Source of the DNA: Halosimplex aquaticum
Lineage (GTDB): Archaea > Halobacteriota > Halobacteria > Halobacteriales > Haloarculaceae
DNA length: 64,000 nt
Reading direction: 5' to 3'
NCBI RefSeq assembly: GCF_028747785.1
Contig: NZ_CP118158.1
Span: 1,922,001-1,986,000, forward strand
Positions within the stretch are counted from its first letter, which is position 1. Every line of letters begins with the position of its first letter. This document shows, one piece after another, positions 34,423 through 42,464 of this stretch. The notes beneath the pieces were generated by a model. The model saw only the letters and a list, made by a program, of their open reading frames with translations, was not told where the DNA came from and searched no databases. Position numbers and translations under genes: made by a program.

Positions 34423-34468
34423 GGTCGATGTCCCGCCACACCGCCCCGATTCCCCGCCACACCGTCCG

Positions 34469-34894
34469 ATGGCTCGCGACGTGACCGTCCGGCCGGCGAC
34501 GCCCGACGACCTTTCGAGCGTCCTCGGCGTGCTCGACGCCGGCGCCCTCGAAACCGACGCCGATCGGGTGCGGGCGAGCATCGACTGCGGCGACGCGTTC
34601 GTCGCCGTCCGCGACGGAACCGCCGACAGCGACGACGGTTCGGCCGGCGAGGGCGTCGCTCTCGGCGCGCTGGTCCTCGACGGCGACGAGATCGCGGCCG
34701 TCGCCGTGCGCCGGCGACGCCGCGGCCAGGGGATCGGGTCCGCGCTGGTCGCGGCCGCCGCCGACCGACGCGACCGACTCGTCGCGGAGTTCGACGGGAA
34801 CGTCCGACCGTTCTACGAAGGCCTGGAGTTCGAAGTGATGCCCGTCGACGGGAGCGAGCGGTTCCGCGGCTATCTGGACTGCGAAGGGGGATGA
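34469..34894 (+). CDS. GNAT family N-acetyltransferase
   Basis: A 141-residue acetyltransferase. The acetyl-CoA-binding motif is VRRRRRGQGIGSALV (about residues 75-89), followed by the FYEGLEFE C-terminal strand motif. An acidic loop (about 48-60) interrupts the first sheet. The acceptor is unknown; it could be a small molecule or protein N-terminus. It is encoded between two peroxiredoxin-like paralogues on the same strand. Confidence 0.9.
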   Translation: MARDVTVRPATPDDLSSVLGVLDAGALETDADRVRASIDCGDAFVAVRDGTADSDDGSAGEGVALGALVLDGDEIAAVAVRRRRRGQGIGSALVAAAADRRDRLVAEFDGNVRPFYEGLEFEVMPVDGSERFRGYLDCEGG

Positions 34895-34961
34895 CGGCGG
34901 ACTCCTCCGGCGCGGACCGAGAGCCGAGCGTTCATGACCCTCGGGACGAAACCGGCGGTCG

Positions 34962-35456
34962 ATGAACCACCCGCTCGCCGCCCCGGAGTTCCTGCTGGCG
35001 AACGTCGGTCCCGGGCCGGACCCGTGTTCGCTGGCGGCGCTCGGCGACGCCGAGTTCGCCGTGCTCGCCTTCCTCCGGGATTACCACTGCGACTGGTGTC
35101 GCAAGCAGGTGCGGAGCCTGACCGATCGCTACGACGACCTGCGGTCCCGGGACGCCGAGGTCGTCGCCGTCCTCCCCGAACCCGCCGAGCGCGCCCGTCG
35201 ATGGGTGGACAGGTACGACCCGCCGTTCCCGCTGCTGGTCGACCCCGACGGCACGGTCGCCGACGCCTACGACCAGCCGACGCAACTCGGCGGGCTCGGG
35301 GCCGCGAACGACTTCCTCGGCCGCCTCCCGGCCGTGTTCGTCCTCGACGGGCGCGGCGACGACCCCCGCTTCGCCTGGGCGCACAGGGGCGACTCGCCGC
35401 GGGACCGACCCGACGTGGACGAACTGTGCGCGAAACTGGACGCGCTCGGCGGCTGA
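34962..35456 (+). CDS. Peroxiredoxin/redoxin-domain protein 2
   Basis: A 164-residue paralogue of the product at 33925. ANVGPGPDPCSLAALGDAEF is conserved, but the active site is CDWCRKQ (about residues 46-52), a CxxC disulfide type closer to thioredoxin-like peroxiredoxins. FLGRLPAVFVLD is the cis-Pro region. The two copies likely arose by tandem duplication with the GNAT gene now between them. Different cysteine spacing suggests they do different redox chemistry. Confidence 0.88.
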   Translation: MNHPLAAPEFLLANVGPGPDPCSLAALGDAEFAVLAFLRDYHCDWCRKQVRSLTDRYDDLRSRDAEVVAVLPEPAERARRWVDRYDPPFPLLVDPDGTVADAYDQPTQLGGLGAANDFLGRLPAVFVLDGRGDDPRFAWAHRGDSPRDRPDVDELCAKLDALGG

Positions 35457-35486
35457 GCGAGGCCGCGCGACGTCGGTCGGAGGGGC

Positions 35487-36920
35487 CTACACGAGCGGCT
35501 CGACCAGATCGCGGCCGGCGCCGAGCAGTTGGTCGACGCGGTCCTGCGAGCCCGCCTCGGCGTAGACGCGCAGTTTGGGTTCGGTCCCGCTCGGGCGCAT
35601 GAGCAGCCAGGTCCCGTCCGCGAGGAAGACCTTGAACCCGTCCACGGTGGAGATGTCCTCGACCGCGGTGCCGGCGAGTTCGTCCGGCAGGGCGTCTTCG
35701 AGGGCGGCGAGGACCGGTTCCTTGCGGTCCTCGGGGCAGTCGACGCTGACGCGGTCCTGGACGATGCCGCCGTGGCGGTCGAGGAGGCCGTCGACGCGCT
35801 CGTCGTAGGCCTCGGCGTCCGCGATGGCCGCCGCGAGGAGCGCGAACGCGACGCCGTCCTTGTTCCGGACGTGCGCGGTCAGGCCGAATCCGCCGCTCTC
35901 CTCGCCGCCCATGACGGCGTCGTGGTCGTCCATGGCCTGGGCGACCCACTTGAACCCGACCGCGGTCTCGTGGACGTCCTGGCCGTGGTCCTCGGCGACG
36001 CGGTCGACGATGCTGCTGGTCGAGACGGTCCGCACGACGTCCTCGCTCGTGGTCGCCTCCGCCGACCACAGGTCGCCGTCGTCGAGGAGCGCCTTGTAGG
36101 TTGCGGCGAAGAAGAGGTTCGGGTCGAGGACGCCGCGCTCGGGCGTGACGACGCTGATGCGGTCGGCGTCGCCGTCGTTGGCGACGCCCAGATCCGCGCC
36201 GGACTCGGCGACGCGGTCGGCGAGGTCGGTCAGGTGGTCGGCCGTCGGTTCCGGCGAGTCGCCGCCGAACTCGGGGTCGCGCTCGCAGCGGAGTTGCTCG
36301 ACCTCGGCGCCGGCGCGTTCGAGGATCGCGTCGGTGACGCCGCGACCGCTGCCGTGCATCGCGTCGTAGACGACCGACAGGTCCGAGAGGTCGGCGTCGA
36401 CCGCATCGAGGACGCGCTCGGTGTAGGGGCCGACGAGGTCGGTCTCTTCGACGGTGCCCCACTCCCCGTCGGGGAGCGGGTCCGGTTCGGCGAGGCGGTC
36501 GGCGAGCGCGTCGGTCACGTCGGGGAGCGCGGGCGCGCCGCCGCTCGGGAGGAACTTCACGCCGTTGTACTCGGGCGGATTGTGCGAGGCGGTGATCATC
36601 AGGCCGCCGGCGAGGTCGCGCTCGCGGACGGTCCAGGCGACGACCGGCGTGGGGAGGTCGCGGCCGGGGACGAGCACGTCGAAGCCGTTGGTGGCGAGGA
36701 CGCGGGCCAGCTCCTCGGCGAACCCGCGGGAGGACTCGCGGGCGTCGTAGCCGACCGCGACGGTCCCGGCGGTCGCGTCGGCGTCGATACCCTCAGCCTC
36801 CTCGCGCAGGTACGACGCGACGGCCTGGCCGACCATCCGGACGCGCGGCGCGGTGAACTCGTCGAGCGTCGCCCGCCAGCCGTCGGTGCCGAAGTCGATG
36901 GCGTCGGCGTCTGCGGTCAT
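35487..36920 (-). CDS. Phosphoglucomutase/phosphomannomutase family protein
   Basis: A 477-residue alpha-D-phosphohexomutase. The phosphoserine loop is ITASHNPPEYNGVKF (about residues 98-112), the Mg2+ loop is NDGDADRIS (about 246-254), the sugar-specificity loop is GGEESGGFG, and the phosphate-binding loop near the end is MRPSGTEPKLRVY. It interconverts glucose or mannose 1- and 6-phosphates, feeding glycosylation or polysaccharide synthesis. A glucosamine-type paralogue is at 40578. The open frame extends upstream, but the conserved start is MTADADAIDFGTDGWR at 36920. Confidence 0.95.
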   Translation of the reverse strand: MTADADAIDFGTDGWRATLDEFTAPRVRMVGQAVASYLREEAEGIDADATAGTVAVGYDARESSRGFAEELARVLATNGFDVLVPGRDLPTPVVAWTVRERDLAGGLMITASHNPPEYNGVKFLPSGGAPALPDVTDALADRLAEPDPLPDGEWGTVEETDLVGPYTERVLDAVDADLSDLSVVYDAMHGSGRGVTDAILERAGAEVEQLRCERDPEFGGDSPEPTADHLTDLADRVAESGADLGVANDGDADRISVVTPERGVLDPNLFFAATYKALLDDGDLWSAEATTSEDVVRTVSTSSIVDRVAEDHGQDVHETAVGFKWVAQAMDDHDAVMGGEESGGFGLTAHVRNKDGVAFALLAAAIADAEAYDERVDGLLDRHGGIVQDRVSVDCPEDRKEPVLAALEDALPDELAGTAVEDISTVDGFKVFLADGTWLLMRPSGTEPKLRVYAEAGSQDRVDQLLGAGRDLVEPLV

Positions 36921-37012
36921 GCCAGAAGGCACCGGTGCCGACCGGAAAAAGGTGTGTGCGTGGCGTGCTATCACGACGGACGGGCCGGCGGTACTCGCCG
37001 ACCGACCGGGGC

Positions 37013-37336
37013 TCAGCGGGCGTCGTCGGCCAGGAGCGACGCGGGGAGATCCAGCGTCGCGGGCACGCCGCCATCCGCGAGGAGCCGTTCCTTTGCGGCC
37101 CGCGAGCGCTGTTTGATCTCGTATTCGCGGGACATGGCCGCCGACTGCGAGGCGAACCCCTCGACGTGGACGAGGCGGACGGGCGTCCGGCCGCGTGTGT
37201 ACTTCGCGCCCTCGCCGGCGTCGTGTTCGCGGACGCGGCGCTCGACGTCGGTGGTGTAGCCGGTGTAAAACGTGTCGTCGCCGCACCGCAGGACGTACAC
37301 GAAGTGGTCGGGGTCCGTGGTCCGCAGGTCGGTCAT
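37013..37336 (-). CDS. GIY-YIG domain protein (UPF0213-like)
   Basis: A 107-residue single-domain protein of the GIY-YIG superfamily. FVYVLRCGDDTFYTGYTTDVERRVREH (shown in part) carries the VYxL...YxG motif and the catalytic Arg helix; SREYEIKQRSRAAKERLL is the usual C-terminal helix. Bacterial relatives are small predicted nucleases with unproven substrates. It is encoded between the phosphohexomutase and a DUF7563-type gene on the same strand. Confidence 0.9.
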   Translation of the reverse strand: MTDLRTTDPDHFVYVLRCGDDTFYTGYTTDVERRVREHDAGEGAKYTRGRTPVRLVHVEGFASQSAAMSREYEIKQRSRAAKERLLADGGVPATLDLPASLLADDAR

Positions 37337-37351
37337 GGGGCTGTGCGGGGA

Positions 37352-37501
37352 CTACGCTTCGAGCGCGCGCTCTCTCGCGACCTCGGCGATGCCCGCGTTC
37401 GCCGAGCAGCTCGGACAGGCGTGGACCGCACCGCCTTCGTCGGCGAAGACGCGAGCGAACTGGTCGGAGACGTGCGCGCCGCAGTGATTACACGTTGGCA
37501 T
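37352..37501 (-). CDS. DUF7563-type small zinc-finger protein 1
   Basis: A 49-residue protein with knuckles CNHC (4-7) and CPSC (30-33), followed by a short helix (AGIAEVARERAL). I recall this as the haloarchaeal DUF7563 family. A second member is at 42024 on the same strand. It has a TATA-like TTTTATCC on the minus strand about 50-58 bases before the ATG. The longer frame to 37567 is not credible because the conserved start is MPTCNHCG. Function unknown. Confidence 0.85.
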   Translation of the reverse strand: MPTCNHCGAHVSDQFARVFADEGGAVHACPSCSANAGIAEVARERALEA

Positions 37502-37625
37502 TGGTTTCTGCCGGCTGTCAACCGGTACCAGACAGTTGGCACGCCCCGGATAAAACGAGTGTACCAACGTGGTTTGGTGTCGTCCGTGTAACCGGCCGCT
37601 GGCCGCCAGCGCGGGCGCTCCGTGG

Positions 37626-38396
37626 TCATCGATCGCTTCTCGCCCGGTCGATCTGGCGGGCGATCAACCCCGCCTGCGCGCCGGCGGTGAAGCCGGCGTC
37701 GACGTTGACGACCGAGAGCGCGGTACACGACTGGATCATGCCCGACAGGGCCGCCTCGCCCTCGCCGGCGTGGCCGTATCCCGTCGAGACCGGGAGCCCG
37801 ATGATCGGGACGTCGACGAGGCCGGCGAGCACGGTCGGGAGCGCGCCCTCCCGACCGGCGGCGACGACGAGCACGTCTTGTTCGCGGAGAGTTTCGAGAG
37901 AGTCCACCACGCGTGCGAGCGACGCGACGCCCACGTCGTCCACCCGCTCGACCGTCGCGCCTATCTCCCTGGCGATGGCCGCCGCCTCGCCGGCCGGTAC
38001 GGCGTCGGAGGTCCCCGCGGTCACCACGCCGACCGTCGCGTCGAGGTCCGGCCGCTCAAACTCCGGTGCTCTCGCCACGAGGACGCCCGACCGGTCGTCC
38101 ACGTCGACGGCCGCCTCCGGGTGGTCCGCCGCGAGCACGTCTCGGACCGCCTCGGCGACCGCTTCGTCCGCTCGCGTCACGATCGCTCGGCCTGTGGTCT
38201 CGACGGAGGTCGAGGCTAACGCGGCGACCTCCGCCGGCGTCTTGCCCGTCGCCAGCACCGCCTCGGGGACGCCGCTCCGGCCGGCGCGAGCGGCGTCGAA
38301 CCGCCCTGCCTCGCCGGTGGCGTAGCCCGCGAGTTCGGCTTCGGCCGCCGCGGGCGAGAGCTCTCCCGCCGCGACGGCTTCGAGTAGTTCGCGCAT
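37626..38396 (-). CDS. larB: Nickel pincer cofactor biosynthesis protein LarB
   Basis: A 256-residue enzyme of the AIR-carboxylase-like fold that carboxylates nicotinic acid adenine dinucleotide in making the nickel-pincer cofactor of lactate racemase-type enzymes. The C-terminal two thirds carry GVVTAGTSDAVPAGEAA, VVVAAGREGALPTVLAGLVDVPI and GLPVSTGYGHAGEGEAALSG landmarks. larC, larE and larA are not in the window. The open frame to 38549 is discarded; MRELLEAVAAGELSPAAAE at 38396 matches the family start. Confidence 0.93.
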   Translation of the reverse strand: MRELLEAVAAGELSPAAAEAELAGYATGEAGRFDAARAGRSGVPEAVLATGKTPAEVAALASTSVETTGRAIVTRADEAVAEAVRDVLAADHPEAAVDVDDRSGVLVARAPEFERPDLDATVGVVTAGTSDAVPAGEAAAIAREIGATVERVDDVGVASLARVVDSLETLREQDVLVVAAGREGALPTVLAGLVDVPIIGLPVSTGYGHAGEGEAALSGMIQSCTALSVVNVDAGFTAGAQAGLIARQIDRARSDR

Positions 38397-38640
38397 ATCC
38401 CCCCTCTGTGTTCGACCCACTTGACCCTCCCCCTCCCGGTCGGCACTGTCGCCGCGCGACCGACCGCTCACTGTCCGGTGAGCGCGCGCGAGCGGCCCCA
38501 GGGGGCCGTTGCAGCCTGATTCGGGTCGATTCGACCCCCGATCTCCCAAAAGATACTTAAACTATCGTCGTTCCGATGTCCCGACATGCCGTGAGCGACG
38601 CTCAGACCCCCGACAAAGCCGGCGAGACTGCGTATAATTG

Positions 38641-38654
38641 GGAAAGTTTATAAA
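38641..38654 (+). promoter_or_regulatory. Strong promoter of the DUF1931 gene
   Basis: GGAAAG followed by TTTATAAA is a near-consensus archaeal BRE plus TATA box, 26-39 bases before the ATG at 38680. This predicts a very short leader. Confidence 0.75.
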
Positions 38655-38679
38655 CCATCCATTTGTTCAGACACCTTGT

Positions 38680-38847
38680 ATGGCAGACCTCATTGTCAAG
38701 AACTCGGTGAAGGAAGCGCTCGACGAGATGAACGTCTCCCGCGACTTTTACGACGCCCTCGACGAGGAAGTCGAAGGACTCCTCGAGCGAGCCCAGCGAC
38801 GAGCCGAAGCGAACGACCGGAAGACGGTGCAGCCGCGCGACCTGTAA
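38680..38847 (+). CDS. DUF1931 histone-fold-like protein
   Basis: A 55-residue helical protein, MADLIVKNSVKEALDEMNVS at the start and NDRKTVQPRDL at the end, matching the archaeal DUF1931 family. The helix-loop-helix with a C-terminal RKTVxPRDL resembles the second half of a histone fold. Very short and acidic, it may act as a dimer; DNA binding is not shown. A near-consensus promoter suggests high expression. The frame start at 38638 lies inside the promoter and is rejected. Confidence 0.86.
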   Translation: MADLIVKNSVKEALDEMNVSRDFYDALDEEVEGLLERAQRRAEANDRKTVQPRDL

Positions 38848-38881
38848 GGTCGACTCAGTTTCGCTTTTTTGGGGGAAGTCG

Positions 38882-39562
38882 TCACGGCTCGAACACGGTT
38901 ACGTCAGTCTCCGTCCCCACGTGTACCTCGTCGGCGAAGTCGACGAACAGCCCGTGCTCGACGACGCCCGGCAGCGCCGATAGATCGGCCGCGAGTCCCG
39001 CCGGGTCCGGCATCGCGCCGAAGTCGCAGTCGAGGATCAAGTTACCGTTGTCCGAGACGACGGGGCCGCTCTTGCGGTCGGCTCGCCGGAGCTCTGGTTG
39101 GCCCCCGAGCCGGCGGACGGCGTCCGCGACCGTCGTCCTGGCGTCGGGGAGCACCTCGATCGGGACCGGGTAATCGAGAACGTCTACCTCCTTGGTCGGG
39201 TCGGCGACCACCAGGAGCCGGTCGGCGGCGGCGTCGACGATCTTCTCTCGGGCGTGCGCGCCGCCCCCGCCCTTGACGAGGTCCGCGCCGTCGAACTGGT
39301 CGGCGCCGTCGATGGCCACGTCGACGGCGGTCTCGTCCAGCGTCGTCAGCGGGATCCCCGCGTCGATGGCTATCTCCCGGGCCTGGAAGGAGGTCGGGAT
39401 GCCTTCGATATCGAGACCGCCGTCGACCTCGCGGCCGAGGGCGCGGATGGCGTGGGCCGCCGTGCTCCCGCTACCCAGTCCGACGACTGTCCCGTCCTCG
39501 ACTTCCGCGGCCGCGCTCTCGCCCGCGCGGCGCTTGGCCTCCTCGCGTTCGCTCTGGTTCAT
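38882..39562 (-). CDS. rpiA: Ribose-5-phosphate isomerase A
   Basis: A 226-residue enzyme that interconverts ribose 5-phosphate and ribulose 5-phosphate, supplying pentose for nucleotides. The phosphate-binding GLGSGSTAAHAI (about 28-39), DGADQFDGADLVKGGGGAHA (about 87-106) with the catalytic Asp/Lys, and the C-terminal GLFVDFADEVHVGT are family motifs. The ATG at 39562 is used because the 29 extra upstream residues are low-quality. It converges on the DUF1931 gene. Confidence 0.95.
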   Translation of the reverse strand: MNQSEREEAKRRAGESAAAEVEDGTVVGLGSGSTAAHAIRALGREVDGGLDIEGIPTSFQAREIAIDAGIPLTTLDETAVDVAIDGADQFDGADLVKGGGGAHAREKIVDAAADRLLVVADPTKEVDVLDYPVPIEVLPDARTTVADAVRRLGGQPELRRADRKSGPVVSDNGNLILDCDFGAMPDPAGLAADLSALPGVVEHGLFVDFADEVHVGTETDVTVFEP

Positions 39563-39690
39563 GTCCGAGTCAAGACCGCCCCCCGGCAAAACGCTACTGG
39601 CAACGTTCCGAGGCCGCCGACCTCGCCCGGATCGGTCGGCGGCGCGCACGGCCGAGACACGCTGAAGTGGGCCGCGTCGAGAGAGACGGT

Positions 39691-39873
39691 ATGGAGGGCG
39701 AGTGTACCTACTGCGGGTCCGACGTGGCGGCCCACGACCCGCTCGTCGTCGGAGACGCGGACGGGACGGTCGGGCAGTTCTGTAACTACGCCTGCCTGTC
39801 GGCGCACATCGAATCGGAAGAACTGGTCGTCGGGGACGCCTGCGAGTGGTCGCCCGACGCGGACTGCCGGTGA
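39691..39873 (+). CDS. Small cysteine-rich (TRASH-like) zinc-binding protein
   Basis: A 60-residue protein starting MEGECTYCGSDVAAHDP and containing FCNYACLSAHI, so C-x2-C ... C-x3-C spacing resembles the treble-clef TRASH/MYM-type fingers that bind metal. A further two cysteines are in the tail (DACEWSPDADC). It is unattached to any known operon and its role is unknown. Confidence 0.8.
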   Translation: MEGECTYCGSDVAAHDPLVVGDADGTVGQFCNYACLSAHIESEELVVGDACEWSPDADCR

Positions 39874-39917
39874 GGACGGACCGACGACCTGCGCGCGGAT
39901 GGCCGGTTTCTACCCGA

Positions 39918-40094
39918 TCAGCCGCTCCAGCCGCCGGTCACGTCGTCCGAGATCCGGTCCCGCCACGTCTCGAACTTCGCCTCGCAGTCCGGGCTCTCGG
40001 CCGTGTGGTCGACGAACCCCGCACCGGGCGAGGCGAGGCGCGCGCCGCAGAACGGACACCGCTCCGGATCGCTCCAGGATTCTGACGTTGCCAT
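39918..40094 (-). CDS. Small CPxCG zinc-finger protein
   Basis: A 58-residue protein with CPFCGARL (about 13-20), then a His (FVDHTAESPDCEAKF) and a Cys, giving a C2HC-type zinc site. The CPxCG knuckle is the mark of haloarchaeal zinc-finger micro-proteins. The open frame starts at 40181, but MATSESWSDPERCPFCG at 40094 follows GC-poor promoter-like DNA. Function unknown. Confidence 0.8.
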   Translation of the reverse strand: MATSESWSDPERCPFCGARLASPGAGFVDHTAESPDCEAKFETWRDRISDDVTGGWSG

Positions 40095-40338
40095 ATCGGG
40101 AACGCCGCCGTCAGCCCACGTAAAGGTTTCCGGAAAATACCTAAGGGCAGTGGCGTGATGATTATACACCCTATTATCCAACTCGGCGTAATCGGTTTAC
40201 TCGATTTCGAGTTGATCATCCGTGCGAATCTCTCCCAACGGTGTGGATCAGGGACTAACGCTGCGCGATAGGATACCTTATATTCTCAATTCAGAATAAT
40301 AGGAACGCTTAAACGGCGCGAAGAGGTGGAGGTCGATA

Positions 40339-40467
40339 ATGGCAACCCAGCAGTACGCGAACGTCGGGGCGTACGACTGTCCCGACTGCGACGGCGAGAT
40401 CGACTTCGAACACCAATCGTGGCAGTGCGGCGACTGCGGCTACGTGCCGCGACACGGCGCCGACTGA
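40339..40467 (+). CDS. 42-residue double-knuckle zinc-ribbon protein
   Basis: A 42-residue protein with CPDCDG (14-19) and CGDCGY (30-35), a minimal zinc ribbon. The short Gln/Tyr/Ala-rich N-terminus (MATQQYANVGAYD) precedes the first knuckle. A TTAAAC box about 26-30 bases upstream suggests a leaderless transcript, and a 10-bp hairpin follows the stop by nine bases. It belongs to the CPxCG-like micro-protein group. Confidence 0.82.
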   Translation: MATQQYANVGAYDCPDCDGEIDFEHQSWQCGDCGYVPRHGAD

Positions 40468-40476
40468 TCCGGAGCG

Positions 40477-40498
40477 GCGGAACGCGCTCGCGTTCCGC
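40477..40498. terminator. Perfect hairpin after the 42-residue gene
   Basis: GCGGAACGCG, CT, CGCGTTCCGC: 10-bp perfect arms. It is probably a terminator or a palindromic insertion; its GCGGAAC core matches the hairpin in gcvPB at 5844. No T-tract follows directly. Confidence 0.55.
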
Positions 40499-40577
40499 GC
40501 CGTGAACCGACCGCGATCGGGCGCCGCGTCCGCGGCGGACGGCCGAGTTTTTTGGTCCAGTCGTTCGAGGGTCATGT

Positions 40578-41888
40578 ATGTTCGGAACCAGCGGCATCCG
40601 TGGACCCGTCGGCGAAGACGTGACCGCCGAACTCGCGCTCTCTGTGGGGCGAGCGGTTGGCGTCGACGCAGACCGCGCCGTCGTCGGCCGGGACGCGCGC
40701 GACAGCGGGCGCCTCCTCGTGGACGCCCTCTCCGCGGGCCTCCGGGAGTCCGGCACCGACGTGGTCGACCTCGGGTTCGCGGCGACGCCGACGGTCGCGC
40801 GGAGCGTCTCCCTGGAGGACGCCGACGCCGGCGTGGTCGTCACCGCCTCACACAACCCCGCCCCCGACAACGGCATCAAGCTCTGGCAACCCTCCGGCCA
40901 GGCGTACGACGGCCCGCTCCGGGAAGCGATCGCCGAGCGCGTCCGCGAGGGGACGGCCGACCTCCGTGCGTGGGACGAACTCGGCGACCGCGAGCGCCGC
41001 GACGGCGCCGACCGCCACGTGGAGGCCCTCGTCGACAGCGTCGACGTGGTCGAACCCCTCTCCGTGGTCGTCGATCTGGGTAACGGCGCAGGCGGCGTCA
41101 CCGTCGAGGCGCTCCAGCGCCTGGGCTGCGAGGTCGAGACGCTCAACGCTCAGCCCGACGGGTCGTTCCCGGGCCGGCCGAGCGAGCCGACGGAGGACAA
41201 CTGCCGATCGCTCGCGTCGCTGGTCGCCGCGAGCGACGCCGACCTCGGGATCGCCCACGACGGCGACGCCGACCGGATGCGCGCCGTCGCGGGCGACGGG
41301 ACCTACCTCTCCGGCGACGTGACGCTCGCGATCCTCGCCCGCGAAGCGGCCAGCGAGGGCGAGAGCGTCGCGGCCCCGGTCGACACCAGCCTCGCCGTCG
41401 ACGACCACCTCGCCGACGACGGCGTGACCGTCGAACGCACGCGCGTCGGCGACGTCTACGTCGCCGAGCGGGCGAGCGAGGCCGGCGTCGCCTTCGGCGG
41501 CGAACCCAGCGGTGCCTGGATCTGGCCGTCGGAGACGCTCTGTCCCGACGGCCCGCTCGCGGCGTGCAAGCTGACGGCGCTGGCCGCCGAGCGCCCCCTC
41601 GCCGACCGCCTCGCCGACGTGGAGACCTATCCCATCCGGCGCGACTCCGTCGAGACCGACGAGAAGGGCGCGGTGATGGAACGCGTCAGCGAGCGCGTCC
41701 TCGCGGAGTACGACGACGTGACGACGCTCGACGGCGTCCGCGTCGACCTCGGCGACGCGTGGTTCCTCCTGCGGGCCAGCGGCACGCAGCCGATCGTCCG
41801 CATCACCGCAGAGGCTCGCGACGACGACCGCGCCGAGGAGGTCTTCGCCGAGGCGCGCGACCTGCTGCTCGCAGCGGTCGACGAGTGA
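40578..41888 (+). CDS. glmM: Phosphoglucosamine mutase
   Basis: A 436-residue phosphohexomutase starting MFGTSGIRGPVGEDVTAEL, the usual GlmM beginning. The phosphoserine loop is TASHNPAPDNGIKLW (about 92-106), the metal loop HDGDADRMRAV (about 228-238), the specificity loop GGEPSGAWI and the phosphate loop RASGTQPIVRIT. It converts glucosamine 6-phosphate to 1-phosphate for UDP-GlcNAc and glycan synthesis; exact sugar preference (GlcN versus Man) is inferred from the family. Confidence 0.92.
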   Translation: MFGTSGIRGPVGEDVTAELALSVGRAVGVDADRAVVGRDARDSGRLLVDALSAGLRESGTDVVDLGFAATPTVARSVSLEDADAGVVVTASHNPAPDNGIKLWQPSGQAYDGPLREAIAERVREGTADLRAWDELGDRERRDGADRHVEALVDSVDVVEPLSVVVDLGNGAGGVTVEALQRLGCEVETLNAQPDGSFPGRPSEPTEDNCRSLASLVAASDADLGIAHDGDADRMRAVAGDGTYLSGDVTLAILAREAASEGESVAAPVDTSLAVDDHLADDGVTVERTRVGDVYVAERASEAGVAFGGEPSGAWIWPSETLCPDGPLAACKLTALAAERPLADRLADVETYPIRRDSVETDEKGAVMERVSERVLAEYDDVTTLDGVRVDLGDAWFLLRASGTQPIVRITAEARDDDRAEEVFAEARDLLLAAVDE

Positions 41889-42023
41889 CGGCCGTCGCTC
41901 CGGCGGACGCCGGGAGGCGCCGCTAGACGGCGAGGAAACAGGAGAAGCGTCCTGGGCGTCCGGGTGTTCCCCCCGACTCCGTCAGGTCGCCTCCCCCCGA
42001 GAATTTCACGACGATACAGGACC

Positions 42024-42182
42024 CTATCCGCGACGGGTCGAGCGCGCCTCGCGAACGTCGGCCCCGTCGCGGATCTTGTCCTCACACTGAGGACAGACGC
42101 GCGGCGACTCGACCCCGTTCGGCGTAAACACCCGTGCGTAGTCTGCCGTAACGAAGGAACCGCAGTTCTGGCATTCCGGCAT
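42024..42182 (-). CDS. DUF7563-type small zinc-finger protein 2
   Basis: A 52-residue protein beginning MPECQNCGSFVTADYARVFT with a second pair CPQC (30-33) and a basic tail. It is a paralogue of the protein at 37352 (shared AxxARVF motif). A CCATTAAGG TATA-like box lies about 30 bases before the ATG on the minus strand. It is shorter than the usual reporting cut-off for genes, but codon use and the family match make it credible. Function unknown. Confidence 0.85.
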   Translation of the reverse strand: MPECQNCGSFVTADYARVFTPNGVESPRVCPQCEDKIRDGADVREARSTRRG

Positions 42183-42404
42183 ACGTTGTATCCCTTCGAG
42201 TACTGAACCTTAATGGTTGGTGATTTGGTAGTAGCACGCACACCCCGTTGATCCCCGGTCTCATCGGGTGAACCGACGGATCGAGCGCGCCCGGAATCCA
42301 CGGCCGCGCCGTCCGACGGAACGCCGTTACTGTTCGTGCAAGCTTCACCGGGAACTGTCCACCGGGCCGGCGGGACGGCGGGGCGACCGGTAGAGAGCGG
42401 TACG
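42183..42404. other. Intergenic divergent promoter region
   Basis: No gene seen. It holds the promoter of the DUF7563 gene on the minus strand near 42208-42216 and leads into the TATA box at 42405-42411 of the rightward gene. Confidence 0.6.
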
Positions 42405-42411
42405 GTTATAT
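42405..42411 (+). promoter_or_regulatory. TATA box of the arylsulfotransferase-like gene
   Basis: GTTATAT within a GC-rich spacer, about 54-60 bases before the ATG at 42465, giving a leader of about 30 bases. Confidence 0.45.
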
Positions 42412-42464
42412 CCGAGAGACGGTTGCACTTCGACAACCGGAACGCGCGTTCCTCGGGGTCTATC

